Of a DNA stretch of 64,000 nt, positions 10,799-22,660 are shown in pieces. The notes under the pieces are model-generated. The model was not told where the DNA came from. It made no database searches and was given only the letters and a program-made list of their open reading frames with translations. The DNA is taken from the NCBI RefSeq assembly GCF_035046485.1, contig NC_085137.1, positions 343,904,505-343,968,504 of the forward strand. The letters are read 5' to 3'. Each line of letters begins with the position of its first letter. Position 1 is the stretch's first letter. Made by a program: the position numbers and the translations under genes. This stretch comes from Aedes albopictus. Taxonomy: Eukaryota; Arthropoda; Insecta; Diptera; Culicidae.

Positions 10799-11053
10799 CT
10801 CGCGCTCAGTATCATACGGGCGTATTTACAATGATCGATTTCTCTTCATAGATTTTCTCTTCGGCTCATAATTTGGCCTGCAAATCCTTTTTGGTTGTTT
10901 TTGTTGTTTTATATGCTAGTTCTAGTCGTCCTGCACCGAAACACACCGAGAGATCATCCGAATATTGGTCGTATTTTCCGGAATAATCCGAAGAGAAAAT
11001 CGACGAAGAGAAATCGATCATTGTAGATACGCCTGTATGATACCAAACGCGAG
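10799..11053 (-). mobile_element. MITE with 4-bp target duplication, copy 1 (255 bp)
   Basis: Ends CTCGCG...CGCGAG with inverted arms of about 50 bp containing AATGATCGATTTCTCTTC. Flanked by ATAT on both sides (10795-10798, 11054-11057). It is the inverse of copy 2 at 52448-52702, the same length and roughly 93% identical. Four-base duplications occur in Sola and Chapaev-type superfamilies and in MITEs known from Aedes; which source applies here is not determined. Confidence 0.9.
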
Positions 11054-11059
11054 ATATCA

Positions 11060-11990
11060 TTCCTCTTGGATCAATATCAATTACAGCAGCATTGGATGTG
11101 GACGTGGTAATCTAGATATGTATTATCTACACGAATAAGCTTACCCTGAAAACATCGGACTGTTTCATCTCAAGAGGTTTTCCAGATAAGTTTGTAATAT
11201 CTCCATGTACATTTTTGAAATATTGCATGGGTCACGTCGCACATCCCGTAAGAAAATTGAGAACCTCTCTCTCACTTAAGACACATGCATACACACAGAA
11301 GCACGATGATAGTCTCCCTAGGGGCAGCTAGTGGATAGCTTTAACAGTCAACCATCCGGGCAGGGGTAGTGCAGCAGCGCAAGAATGAGAATAGTGCGAG
11401 AAATCGCTACAAAGGAATAATAGAAATTGTTGTCATCCAAACCGTCATCGTCGTCGTCCCTGGTCTTCACCAGCAGCGTCATCTTGCACGGAAGCTAGCC
11501 TGTGCGCGGTGGAGTGGCGTGGTGTCGCCGATTTATGGATGGCAATGATGATGTTCGCTTCTACGCTCGACTTCAGTACGGATGGATGGATGTACGGTGG
11601 TGGTGCACCTATACAACAACAGTACCAGAAACAATGAACGCTTCATGATCCGTAACTGGTCGTCGTCGTCGTCATTGACGTCGTCATCATTTTCCCTAGC
11701 TACAACACAACCTGCATCCTTGATATGCATACAATCAAGCATGTATGCTGTGGCGGCAAGCATGCATGACCGTTAGTTGGCAGGCGACGGATGAGCTGAA
11801 TATTGATTGTACCCGACGGCAAGGAACATTAGCAATCACGGCCGGATTTGTTCAAATACGTGCGCCCTCAAGTAGCTTCCGGGAGCAATAGATTAGGATA
11901 GGATGAATTTTCTTCTCGGGTGAGCACAAGAAAATCAAGCAGCTTATCGTGTTGAGGCTTTCTCACGAATATATTTTGCCGAGTTGGAGT
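11060..11990. other. Single-copy-looking DNA with GC-rich core
   Basis: About 11400-11780 has above-average GC and TCGTCGTCGTC-type runs. The opposing open frames at 11533-11776 come from these trinucleotide runs. No gene recognised. Confidence 0.4.
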
Positions 11991-11996
11991 TATTAA

Positions 11997-12060
11997 CCTT
12001 CCTAAACAGCTCGCTGACATAGTGGGTATGGGTCAAAAATGACCCTAATGGCAAGGATGG
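11997..12060. mobile_element. Very short TTAA-flanked element (64 bp)
   Basis: TTAA at 11993-11996 and 12061-12064 bracket CCTTCCT...AAGGATGG, with imperfect inverted ends and an internal GGTCAAAAATGACC palindrome. Fits a piggyBac-type mini-MITE but is short enough for chance. Confidence 0.4.
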
Positions 12061-12209
12061 TTAAAGTACTTATGTTAATTTTAATGAGTTTTGAAGTGGA
12101 AACTTGAGTACTTGAGCAAGTTTCGTAGGCAATGTGGAGGTAAACCAGCAAACAACAAGCACCCGACGGGAGATTCAAGGTTTTCGACTTTCAAGAGAGC
12201 GTCAGCTAA

Positions 12210-13190
12210 CACGTCGGTCGCAGTGCAGGTAACGCAGCTGAACCTGAACTACTTGTAACGCAGCCCAGCAATTGTTGTATTAGGCAATCGCTAAGTGGGG
12301 GACGCCATACCGAGTACCCATTGGTAACGACAGCTGGGTTGCGGATTGGTCCAAAATGGCAGCATTTTAAACAACTGGTTTTAATACCTACGAGGTCTTA
12401 CGTGATCGCCAATGACAACGGGGTCTTCTTCTGCAGCTGTTATGCACCCCCGCAGTGGTCGATCGAGCAGTTCACGCTGATGCTGGCATGTATGACGACC
12501 AAGCTGACAGGGCGAAGGCCGGTGGTAATAGTGGGTGACTTCAATGCCAGGGCCGTGGAATGGGGAAGTCGTTTCATGAGCCAGCGGGGTCATGCTAGAG
12601 CAACTAGTCATGCTAGATGTTGATCTGACTAATCTCGATACCAAAAGTACCGTTGGCTGGAACGAAGCGGAGTCGATCATCGACGTCACTTTTTCAAGTC
12701 CTGGCTTAGTAATTCGAACTAGAGGGTAGACGATGCCAACATCAATTACCTAGCGGTTCGCTTCAGTATCGACTACAACAACAGTAGGTAGCGGGTAGAA
12801 GAAAGGGTGATTAGGGCAAGGTCTCGTGTGTGGAAGTCATCATACTTCAACGACGTGATATTTTAGGAGGTACTTCGCCGTAATCGACACTTCCTCGATC
12901 TAAGAACCACAGGTAGCGTTCGCGACGCCAAAACACTCAACACCGAGATAAGGGTAAGCAAAAACTCAACTCTATCAGAGTGCTATGCTAACACGAATCC
13001 GTGCGATGATGCATACAGAGTTGTGATGGCCAAGACGAGCGATGAATGGCTCCTACAGAGCAGTCTCCAGAGATGCTGGAGAGGATCATCGAGGGGCTTT
13101 TTCCGTGTCATGATCCTCCTTTTGTAGGACCACTGGGGACTGAGGCTGACGATCAGCACAATTTTCCCCAGAAATAACTCTATGAACTGT
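12210..13190 (+). pseudogene. R1-clade LINE pseudogene: endonuclease and start of RT region
   Basis: Conceptual translation over several frames gives recognisable non-LTR retrotransposon endonuclease: VTQLNLNY near 12220, then CSCYAPPQWSIEQF, VVIVGDFNARAVEWGSR (around 12420-12575, the catalytic GDFNA motif), and after a frame change LDVDLTNL and ESIIDVTFSSP (about 12610-12700). Further on, the RT-linker phrases AYRVVMAKTSDEW and, in another frame, MLERIIEGLFP follow near 13010-13105. Wording and order match R1-clade elements of mosquitoes. Frameshifts and stops make it dead. It breaks off into a 12-bp repeat tract at about 13195; an RT-core fragment of the same style appears at 14455. Confidence 0.75.
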
Positions 13191-13199
13191 TTCAAAATA

Positions 13200-14060
13200 A
13201 TATCAAAGATTCATACATAAACTTTCTCTAAAGATTAATAGTTTTTCATAGGGAATTATTAAAATATTTTACAAGCTTTTCGTTCGAAATTTCTCAAAAC
13301 GTTAATTTAGAAAATCTTGCGAAAATTCAGAAATTCATCCATAATTCAGAAATCCTTTAGTGATTCCTCAAAAAAAAAGGTTTCGAAGGTTTATTTGGAA
13401 AACAATTCATGGATTTTTCAGATTCTTTCAAGGATTTCCTTAGAAAAATTATAGTTTCCTTTACAGTTTTCTCCAAAATTTTCTAGAGATCATACTAAAC
13501 ATGAATTTTAAACTCTGTGAAAACCTTCCTTGGATTTCTCTCAAAATTGCTTTCTGAGTTACCTCAGAAAATATAGAAAATAGTTTCAGAAAGTCTTCCA
13601 CAGATTCCTTTTGAAAGTTCTTTTAGGACATCTACTACGGGTTTCTTCAAAAAACGCTTTAGAAGTTGCTTCAGAATGATCCTCCAGAAACTTATCCCAA
13701 GAACTCCTCTAGAAAAGCTTCCATGGGCTGATTCACATATTCTCCCATATTTTCTTCAAAAATTTGGAATTCAAAAATTCTTTCAGTAAATCATCCACGG
13801 ATTCTATCAGACTTGCGGCGATTCCACCCGAAAATCGAAGTACAGAATTCCATAACAAAGATATCCATGGTTTTCTTAAAAACAAAATCTTCCACAGAAT
13901 CCTTCAAAAGTTCTTTCTAAGTATCCACCAGAAACGCTTCGTTCCTTTAGAATTTTTTCTGGAGATTCCTTCAGAAATTCCTTATAAGATTTTTTCATAA
14001 ATTTGTCCAATGCTGATGAATATTTTGAATATTTTGAGAAATTTCTTGAGAAACTCTTGA
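13200..14060. repeat. Degenerate 12-bp repeat tract
   Basis: AT-rich variants of the 12-bp unit (GGATTTCTC, AAATTCTTTCAG, TTCCTTCAGAAAT). It separates the two R1-clade fragments. The frames at 13764-14121 on both strands are produced by this repeat. Confidence 0.6.
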
Positions 14061-14250
14061 AAACGTAATATATAGTGGTTTCTCTGTAAAAATTCGTTAG
14101 AAGGCGTGATATTGACGTCATTCCTATGTGGGCTTGCCAGTATCAGGAGCGCTGAGATTTGGGAACCTTGAGTAACCAGCTCTGATTCTAACATGACAGC
14201 ACTGGTAGGGTTACCGTTGAGGAACTTGCAGGGATTGCAAAACCACTTAC

Positions 14251-14423
14251 CCCAGAGGGGGAGTGGACCTGGTTGAAGCGACTATCACATCGAGGACCTG
14301 GGATCAAATCCCACTCCCGACAGACTCACAAAATGTGAGTTCTTCCTTCGGAAGGTATGTGAAGCCTGGGTCCCGAGGTGAACTAGCCGAGGGTTAAAAA
14401 TCTCGTTAATACAGACAAAAAAA
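14251..14423 (+). mobile_element. tRNA-derived SINE, family 2, copy 1
   Basis: GTGGACCTGGTT head, B-box-like GGGATCAAATCCC, conserved TTCTTCCTTCGGAAGG hairpin, GGGTTAAAAATCTCGTTA 3' region and a short A-rich tail. ACTTAC repeats on each side (14245-14250, 14424-14429) as a possible duplication. Confidence 0.75.
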
Positions 14424-14454
14424 ACTTACGGACAGAGTTCCGAACTAGGCCATA

Positions 14455-14665
14455 AAAGTAGCAATTGCAGAATGTGATGTATGACGAGGTGTTGAGGTTA
14501 CAGTTCCCGGTGAGAGTGGAAATAGTCGGTTTTGCTGGCGACATTACGCTGGAGGTCTACGGAGAATCGATCGAGAAAGTGCATCTGACTGCAGCCCACT
14601 CGATCGCAGTTGTGGAGGAGTGGATGAACTCCAGAGAACTGGAACTGTATAACCAGCCAGTTTAG
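14455..14665 (+). pseudogene. R1-clade reverse transcriptase fragment (RT palm)
   Basis: The 66-residue frame reads MYDEVLRLQFP, VEIVGFAGDITLEVYGES and HSIAVVEEWMNSRELEL, the stretch around RT motif C (the YXDD box) and the following helix of R1-clade LINEs. The catalytic pair is altered: FAGD replaces the expected FADD, losing the first aspartate. It stops abruptly downstream. Probably the continuation of the pseudogene at 12210-13190, the two having been separated by repeat and SINE insertion or by deletion. Confidence 0.75.
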
Positions 14666-14669
14666 ACAG

Positions 14670-17180
14670 TTTCTACAATGTTTCGTTTATGCGGATACTC
14701 CCAAGTGTCCAATTTGTACAGGTTTAGATAAAATGGCGTACCTAACACGTTTTGTTCGTGAACCCGTGTTTTTGGGCATGACCGCATGCTTGCTACATGT
14801 GGTGGGCACGGGACTTCGATCCTGTTCGACATACCCGCTGCTGTGCTACGAATGCCGAACCTGTGGTCCTTCAGTAGATCAACGACTATACGGGTGTTTC
14901 CAACTTCATCGGAAGCAGATCTGCAGTTCCACGCGCTGAGTTTTCAATAGCAAGTGCTTTTCGTCGCTGGAGTTGATACTATTGTGTTTGGTTCAAATAC
15001 ATCTTTCGTTTCCTCTTCACTGATTGTGTTTTACGTGTGCTTCGCACAGGCCTGGTACCAAAGCCTTGGGAACTGCAAGCTGCAGTTTCTATTGTAGCAT
15101 TTCCTTCAAATACATCTTTGCTAAAGAGATAGACACAAGTAAAATTCTTGTAATTGCATATAAAGAATATTCAGTTTAGTCTATAATTTTAATGTTTGAA
15201 ACATTGCGTCCACTATTACCAAGCAGCAGCGCAACATCCCGTTCGATTCGAAACTGTGTCACGAAATGAAAAGATTATTTGCAAATAATCTATTTTGTCG
15301 ATTTTTGGCATAGGATTTTATTGCAATCGAATCCGATCGGTGCTTATTCTGTTTAGTCAGTTAGTTGGGCGATTTCGACCGTGCAGAAGAGCGCAATTCT
15401 GAATTGATTGCGGCCAACCAACCATTCGCAATCGCTGCCGCATCGAAAAGTTCAAAAGCGTGCGCCCCGGTGGAATGCGTGAAAATGCTCTTCCCCGCTT
15501 AGGCTGGAATGGTGTTTTGTCGGCATTGAAGAGAATCAACGAATGTGAGTAGGATGGTAGGCATACAGGATAGCAGGAAGAATACGGCCTAGTTGCGGCG
15601 AGATTTATTAGCGCGATTGGCATAGCGTGAAGTTTTGGATTTCCCATTGATGATCTCTAAACATTTCATGGCGCATAATGAAGCATGCGGTCAATTGAAC
15701 TGGGGCGCTGTAATTGAACTGGAGGGTTGGTTTTGTCCTTCTCCCTTCGGTGAACTGATTTACTGGACTCCTGGCAAGCTCACGCATCAATTATTATTGA
15801 TTGAGGTTGCTCGGTTGATTGGTGGTTAATTTGATGGTATCTGATGCAATTTCCTGTGGTCTGGTCAGTAGGTAGGTTGCTGATCCTGATTCAAAAAGTA
15901 GCATTCGCTTTGTTACTTTAGTGCTGTGTATCAATAGGCTTTTGTGGAGCTTGTGATGTTGATACTCATCAACTTTTCACTGCACGTGATTCAATGTAAC
16001 ACACATACACATACAGTCAAGCATTAAACAGTATATATCGATATCTCCAAATCTCTCTAGACCACTTCCCGTGAAAATCTCCAAGTCATTCGTATCATTA
16101 GCCACCCGGGTCTATCCACCCTTGAAATCAAATTTTCTCAATTATTATCATTTCTTTGACGGGCACAAAAGGCAAACCCCTCCGACAAGGACCTGCCTAA
16201 TTGCCTCCTGCGGCGGCGGGAGGGATTCGGTTTCCCGTTCGACAACATCAAGATTCACCTCGCCTGAGAGCTTTTTGTGTTGCCAGCCACACTTTCCCCC
16301 GGAAAAAGTACGTGCGGCTTGGGATAATAACACCACCCTCTCAAAAGAACCAAGTTGTGCTTTCTTTACCCCCCCAACACCGGTGCTGGTCCAGCAGCCA
16401 GATGAGGATGGAGCATCTGGTCCGCCGCCACGGAACGATGTGCCGTGAAATAATCCAAATTCGACCCACAAAATGGAGCTGCCGATATCCTGGGAATCGT
16501 GCCGCTAGATAAGTGGCAATGACACGTTAAATTTGCGTAGATCGGTGGAAATTTATTCAGCTGGAAGGGATTTTGGACATGCGAAACGAGTGAACGCCTG
16601 GGCCATTTTCCCGCCGACCGCAGCCTCTTGGAATTCGACCACAAAAAGTGAGATGCCCGCCGCACGAATCAAAGCAAAAAAGATGGAGTTTGGTTTGGTT
16701 GATTCGACGTACGTAAAGCTATGCTTTCGCAATCAAGTGAATGAAACCCTGAAGGCCTACCTTGGAAATCGGCTTTCATGGAAAACAGATCGGCCGTAAA
16801 GAAAATGTTTTAGCACTGTTTTTGTCTGACTCGGGTGGGTTCTTCGGGCTGCAGATGGTTGTAAATTGTGATTTTTATTGATTTGTTTCTGTGTTCACGC
16901 TGAAATTGTTGTTTTCGTCTTATTCGAAAGGGGAATTGAATCCAATGATTTTGACTGAAAGTAAAATTGTTAAGGATTCAATTTGATGAGAGATAGAGTG
17001 ATAAAAATTCTTGTCTCGTTTTTTAGGCAACTAATGCTGCTTTAAATAAGGCATATTAAGCCGATCCGAGCCGTCACACCGTCCGACACTGGACCCGGTC
17101 AACCAACTGGGATCTCTTTACTGATTTAGTTGCGGCAATATTTCATGGATAATCGCCACCCATTGACACTCCAAGTTCAT
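14670..17180. other. Single-copy-looking DNA, no gene identified
   Basis: Relatively GC-balanced segment (best at 15360-15830 and 16070-16800) with several overlapping open frames on both strands, none with a domain, signal peptide or splice structure I can support. Could contain regulatory or untranslated sequence of a neighbouring gene. Confidence 0.4.
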
Positions 17181-17405
17181 ACTACAATGGCCTTCTCATG
17201 AACTTACGAAGAAGCTTCCCTCTGCGCCTGTGAAAACCACAAGAGAAATCCCTTGGTTGAACTCTGATTTGGCGAAGCTCAGGAAACAATGTAGAAAGAG
17301 TTGGATCAGACGCTGACCGGCTGGATCGGTGGTTTTCAGGTCGGCTCGCAAGGCCTACCAGAAAGCTCCCCGGTTTGATGAATGATCCGCCTGGAAAACT
17401 TACAT
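17180..17405 (+). pseudogene. Jockey-type LINE fragment between endonuclease and RT
   Basis: One frame reads KTTREIPWLNSDLAKLRKQC and, after a stop, SARKAYQKAPR. The pattern W-[WL]-N-x-[DE]-L-x-x-LRK followed by a basic segment is common just after the endonuclease domain of Jockey-type elements. Only this piece remains; it ends where the minus-strand RTE pseudogene begins. Confidence 0.55.
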
Positions 17406-18890
17406 AAGCGATCGAACTAAGGCCTGGGTGGCCTCTGCTGTAAAAAATAGCCGTCTCCATTCCACTCGGTGCATGGCTGTGTGTCTCCAGTTCCGCACTT
17501 TGCAAAGGGTCCGCAAATCGTCACCCACTTGATCGACCCAATCAACTTGCTGAGCACCACGTCTTCTTGAAGCGGTCGGATGACTCTCGAGAACCATTTT
17601 AGTTGGGTTGCTATCCGACATCTTGATGACGTGACCCGGCCACCGTAGCCTCCCGATTTGACGGTGTGGACGACGGTTGGGTCTCTCAGCAGCTGATACA
17701 GCTCGTGATTCATTCATTTTCTCCAAGTCCTGTCTTCCATCTGCACTCCGCCGTAGATGGTACCCAACACCTTCCGTTCGAAAACTCCAAGGGCATGTTG
17801 GTCATCTGCACGTAGAGTCCATGCTTCGTGCCTACAGAACACTATCTAATCAACGCTTTGTAGTTAGTTAACTTCGTGTGACGGCGAACTTTGTTAACTT
17901 TGTTCGATCGTAGAGTTTGGCGGAGTCCAATTAAGCTCGATTTCCTGTCACAATGCGTCTCTGAATTTCTCTTCTGGTGTCGTTGTTGGTGGTCACCAGT
18001 GAGCCCAAGTACACGAATTCTTCAACCGCCTCGATTTCGTTACCGTCGATAGACTCTTCTTATTACACCTTCTTAGGCGATGTTGAACAGCAAACACGAA
18101 AGACCATTACCTTGCGTAATCCTCTGCGAGATTCGAAGAGAATCGAGAGTGTCCGTGATACTCCAACTACGCACATCACTCGATCCATTGTCTCCTTGAT
18201 CAATCGTATCAGTTTTTCCGGGAATCCGTATTCGTGCATAATCTACCATAGCTGTTCTCGATTGATTGTATCATAAGCCGATTTGAAATCGATGCATAAG
18301 TGATGTGTGGGCACGTAGTATTCGCGGCATTTCTGCAACACCTATCGGATGACAAACATCTGATACGTAGTAGCGCGTTCACCCATGAATCGAGCCTGAT
18401 ATTGCACCTCTTGCAATCGGTGATAGACGGCGGCATTAATTTTGAGAGAGTATCTTGTAGGCAGTGCTCAGTAGTGTGATCGCGCGGTAGTTCCCGCAAT
18501 CCAACTTGTCACCCTTTTTGTAGATGGGACACGCGATATCTTCCATCCACTTGTTACCGGAGGAGTCCTCCTCCCAAATCTTGGCAATGACCCAGTGTAG
18601 CCCTCTAACCAATGCTTCTCCACCATATTTTAACTCACTTGGTGGTTGAACTGCTCCAGCTTTGTTGTTTTTCAACCGGCCAACCTCCTCCTCAATCTAT
18701 TGGAGGTTAGGGGTTGGAAATCTTTCGTCCTGCGCACGTACTCCTAGATCTGTTAGTACGCCACCTTCGGTGCTTGCAACGTCGTGAGGTGCTCATCGTA
18801 ATGCTGCCGCCACCTCTCGACCACCTCACGCTCGCTCGTGAGAAGATTCTCGTGATTGTCTCGGCACATGTCGGCTTGTGGTAATTAATT
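17405..18890 (-). pseudogene. RTE-clade retrotransposon pseudogene, internally deleted
   Basis: Reading the minus strand from 18890: EVVERWRQHYDEHL, then KIWEEDSSGNKWMEDIACPI, YRAITLLSTAYKILSQ, THHLCIDFKSAYDTINREQL (RT motif A) and RRGLR (motif B), then directly IDGNEIEAVEEFVYLGSL, REIQRRIVTGNRA and, near 17600, GRLRWPGHVIKMSDSNP. These follow in order the protein at 49314-52316 but as a more distant relative. The segment with motif C is missing, about 75 residues. Multiple stops and frameshifts confirm inactivity. Confidence 0.8.
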
Positions 18891-19149
18891 CATTATTTCA
18901 TTTCATTTTATTTTATTCTTACTCTGTATTCTACACACGGGAGGTTGCATAGTTTAGTTTACGCATCGCTGGCCGTTATCATTTGATACGACGTGCAGGC
19001 TGTTTCGCGCGATTACCGATCCTATGTTATTCGCAATGTGGATTTTTACGGGTGGCTAATCGGACCTACGTCAACACTTCTCTCTCGCCGGAGGGCCATC
19101 GTGCCAGTTCTGTTAAGCGTCCCAAAAACACTGGGACGACCATGCTAAT
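18891..19149. other. Unassigned sequence
   Basis: AT-rich ATTTCATTTTATT run followed by unremarkable sequence. No gene seen. Confidence 0.35.
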
Positions 19150-19161
19150 GGGGCTACCACC

Positions 19162-19340
19162 GGTGCAGTGGACCTGGTGTGGTGGTTAGAACACAAGACT
19201 ATCACGCCAAGGACCTGAGATCGAATCCCACTCCCGACATACTTACAAAATGTGGGTTCTTCCTTCGGAAGGGGAAGTAAAGCGTGGGTCCCGAGATGAA
19301 CTAGCCTAGGGTTAAAAATCTCGTTATTACAGACAAAAAA
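19162..19340 (+). mobile_element. tRNA-derived SINE, family 2, copy 2, with target duplication
   Basis: Same head, TTCTTCCTTCGGAAGG hairpin and A-rich tail as the copy at 14251-14423; B-box-like GAGATCGAATCCC. It is flanked by GGGGCTACCACC (19150-19161) and GGGGCTACTACC (19341-19352), an 11/12 match, supporting a retroposed insertion. Confidence 0.85.
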
Positions 19341-19369
19341 GGGGCTACTACCTTGGATCTAACTGGGCG

Positions 19370-19735
19370 TGTTGCAGCATTTCTTACTAAGCCGCTGTAT
19401 GCCAGAACGGTCGCTGTTTGAACCGCACCTCCTTGGAGAACAGACACTCGGGTCATACCTCCTCAATCTAGCTGAAATCAGAAGGACAACAGTGCCCAGA
19501 CTGCACTACCAGCTAAGCACACAACTGTTAGCTTGGTGGTCTTTGTCATCGCTTAACCCGATGAAGCATGAGGTAGGAACTTGTGAGGACCAGAGCTATG
19601 TTGGACGCCCTTCTTATCGACTCACCGTTTTTCAGCCCAAAATTAGGCCATCTCTAAAGGATGGCGATGTATGGGGTATTCTCTTCAACTCTCACGGCAG
19701 CACTCGAAGTTCTCTTTGAAGTTGCCCCGCTACAC
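19370..19735 (+). pseudogene. Decayed LINE fragment, end of RT region
   Basis: The final part, around 19680-19735, translates to TAALEVLFEVAPLHIHL, a phrase common just before the RNase H domain of I/Loner-like mosquito LINEs. Upstream is heavily mutated. It may belong with the RNase H remnant at 21560-22470. Confidence 0.45.
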
Positions 19736-19749
19736 ATTCATCTTAACCC

Positions 19750-20560
19750 TTATGTGGCCGGCCCCAAGTAGCACCTGCAACTAAAATGGAAATGATCATC
19801 GTTGCAAACATGTTGCAACTGAGTTTTCATGAAACAAACAACATTAAAACCTAATAAAATCCTGTTGTTAATGCCAAACTGAGGTGTAACAGTTTTATAA
19901 CAACTAGCAAAATGAAAACAAACGTCATCAATAGTCGAAACTTGCGAAACCAATTTGTAACTGAAGTATACTCTGATAGTTTTAACGAATCTTAGTTACA
20001 ACCGTTTACAAACCAAATCAACCAAAACATTGATTCTGATTGTTATAAACATGTTGCACCTGGAACTTATTTAGAACATGACGAAAAATGTTGACCGGAG
20101 AGATAGAAGTTCCAAAATGTGCGGCAAAATGTTTTTGTGATCACGAAAAATATAAAATGCACTATAAAAAACCAAAATGTTTCAAAAATAACGAAATCAT
20201 GTGCAAATAAAATGTAACCTTTTCTTCATAAATGTATCGACATATTCCAAATTTTATAAAATTTAAGTGGTAAAATAGAAAATAAAATTGATTGAAAGTA
20301 TAATATTGACCCAATAAAAAAAAATCTGCCTCATTTTTGCAGTACTGAACGACTGGTACCTACCACTGGGAAGATTTGAATATATGGGGTTTTGAGAAAT
20401 CTAACGTAACGTACAAAAATATTAAGAGTTTCTCGAAAAATTTTACAATGGGTTTACATTTTTTACAAAAAACGTGAAATTTTCGGTTCGTAATAAATGG
20501 ACAGCCTCTTGTTGACGTAAATGGGAAGTACACGTCCAAGTGTCTGCTTTTTTGGTTATT
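19750..20560. other. AT-rich unassigned DNA, probable TE debris
   Basis: Contains repeated CATGTTGCA phrases (around 19810 and 20050) but no clean ends and no gene. Confidence 0.3.
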
Positions 20561-20569
20561 TATGTTTTA

Positions 20570-20945
20570 CACGGAAAATTCAAACTATCCTATTTGGAGT
20601 CGATTTGACCCTAAAATGAGTATATCAAATCGATTAGTTACCCCAAAATTAGGTTATTTTTCCTCTCTCCCCCACAGATGTTGTTGTAAATAAACAGAGA
20701 TGCATTTATCCAACGAGGGACCTTGAGGCCAATAAGCCAATTTTAAGTAAATGTAGATTTACCCAAATTTGGGTTGAATGAAAGGGGTCTTGGGTTGAAT
20801 TTACCTCTTGAGTATATTTTTAGTTGGTGGTAAAGGCAATTTACCTTGCGTGAGTTTAATCGATTCACTCAAACGTTGACTTATTGGGCCGAACTATAGG
20901 ATTGCGTCAAAAGAATCCAATTTTGGGTAGTTTGGCGGTCCCGTG
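20570..20945. mobile_element. MITE with TA duplication (376 bp)
   Basis: Ends CACGGAAAATTCAAACTA and its imperfect complement finishing CCGTG, flanked by TA at 20568-20569 and 20946-20947. Internal GGGTTGAAT and ACCCAAA blocks are also inverted. No ORF. Confidence 0.65.
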
Positions 20946-20949
20946 TACC

Positions 20950-21555
20950 ACGCGCAGCATTGTTGTACTTTGTCAATACGGATTCCCATAGACATGATTC
21001 AGCAAATATTATCTTTCTAAATTCTAAAATTAATTTTCAGCATTTTATGGGTGCATTAAATAAGCTGCTGAAATGCACTCCGCCAAAGCAATATGGCATA
21101 TTAATTTTTACCACAAATGTCTAAATTTTCACTCGCAAAATGATAGGTAGACTGAGGCGCGTTTAGAATACGGAGCTAAAATGCGTAACTTACCGATAAA
21201 TCTGGAACGGCACACAAATTGACGTTCTCGGTCAGCCTTATTTGCGATATATGTATGCACACAATTTATAATTCACATGAACGAAATTGTTGATGCATAA
21301 TAACTGGCAGTGACGAATGTGGTGACTAACTGACTAGTTGTCGAATCGGTCACCATTTTTTAAGTCGACTATAAGTTGTATCTTGATTATAATTCGATTG
21401 CGTATTAAAACCGTTTATATCACGAATGGATGTTTTATATTGGCTCCACCTCTTGCGCTTTTTTGGTTGCAATTAAGTCGTTAATAAGAACATTGGTTCA
21501 AATGGCATAACTTTCAATATAGTTGCATACAAATTACAGGAACTTATTAATGTCC
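20950..21555. other. Unassigned AT-rich DNA
   Basis: No gene, terminal repeat or SINE head recognised. Confidence 0.35.
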
Positions 21556-21559
21556 AAGT

Positions 21560-22660
21560 GTGTTGCTTGGGGCAGGGTACCCATTTAAAATACACGGTGT
21601 AGAAAAAAGCAAAAAGTTTGCCGGCCACATAACGGTTGAACAAGAAGCACTTTCTTGCAGTCACCGTCTATGGATACTCGGTCAACTAGAGGAAGCTCAT
21701 GTGATCCGCTGTTGTTTCCACTTTTGGAACAAATTTGTCCTTGCTTCAAGTGATCTTGCGATTGCTAGTAATTTTCCAACTGGGACATTTTCCTCGAAAT
21801 TCCCTCCCCGGGAGGAGCGGCCATATGTTTATCGAGAGAGAAGTATTTCAGACGGCATCGTATGTTACACTGATGGCTCCCTTCTTGTAAGTCGAGCTGA
21901 TGCTGGTAACCCAACATAAGTCTTGTTCACTTGGTAGACACTGCACCGTTTTCCAGGCCGAAATCTTTGTTATTATGTGTGGAGTGCAATCAACTCTCAG
22001 CAACACGTAATGGGAGCAACACGTATTGAGTTAGCTCGCGCAGGAGCATCGCATGAGCATTCATTGGACTTGAGCCAGCTATTCCGGAATCGAAGTATTG
22101 GGCAAAGCTTCAGCAAAGCTTCCACTCAGCGCAAACAAAACTGGAATAGCTTGGAGTCAAACAAAATTGTATTGTACAGACCCATATTCAAGGGTCGCGA
22201 AGTGTCTTACAAATCTGTCTAAGCAGTATGCTGGTCAAAGCGTTGACAAATATTCAACAGGCTAATTAATTTGTATGTGAATCCGATTATGGAACTTTGT
22301 ATCATTTGATATGTAACTGTCCGGTTTTTTCGCAACTGCGTTTCCGAGCACTCGGTAAACACTTGTTTTAATATAAGTGAAACTGACTTCGAAAACCTGA
22401 ATCTTCGGGATGTTCTGTTGTTCTTAATCCGCTGTAGTAAAGAGCTATAGGCGCATTATGCGTTACTACAGTGCCTTTTTCAGGGCGCTATATGAACTCA
22501 TTGAGGTACACTTAAGCGTTAGTGTCCTCTTCCAAGAATATCTTTCCTATTTCCCTACCTGTTCCTATTCCTATTCTAATCCGAATTTCCTTCATTTTCC
22601 TTCAGCTAGATGAATGTCCCAAATGAAGGATAAAATGTCCCAAATGAAGGAAAACGTGCT
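21560..22660 (+). pseudogene. LINE 3' portion: RNase H domain relic and 3' UTR
   Basis: Frames give ISDGIVCYTDGSLL near 21850 (the YTDGS catalytic motif of RNase H), LGRHCTVFQAEIF just after in another frame, then IELARAGASHEH, NRSIGQSFSKASTQRKQNWN and FENLNLRDVLLFL near 22390. The order fits the RNase H and C-terminal tail of I/Loner-type mosquito LINEs. The central RNase H segment (roughly between VMG and IELA) is deleted and frameshifts are present. The 3' end carries a duplicated AATGTCCCAAATGAAGGA near 22613-22650. Confidence 0.7.

Noticed and set aside
16071..16665. Four overlapping ORFs of about 100-125 residues
   Set aside because: GC-rich sequence with few stops in any frame; frames on both strands, no domain, no splice signals.
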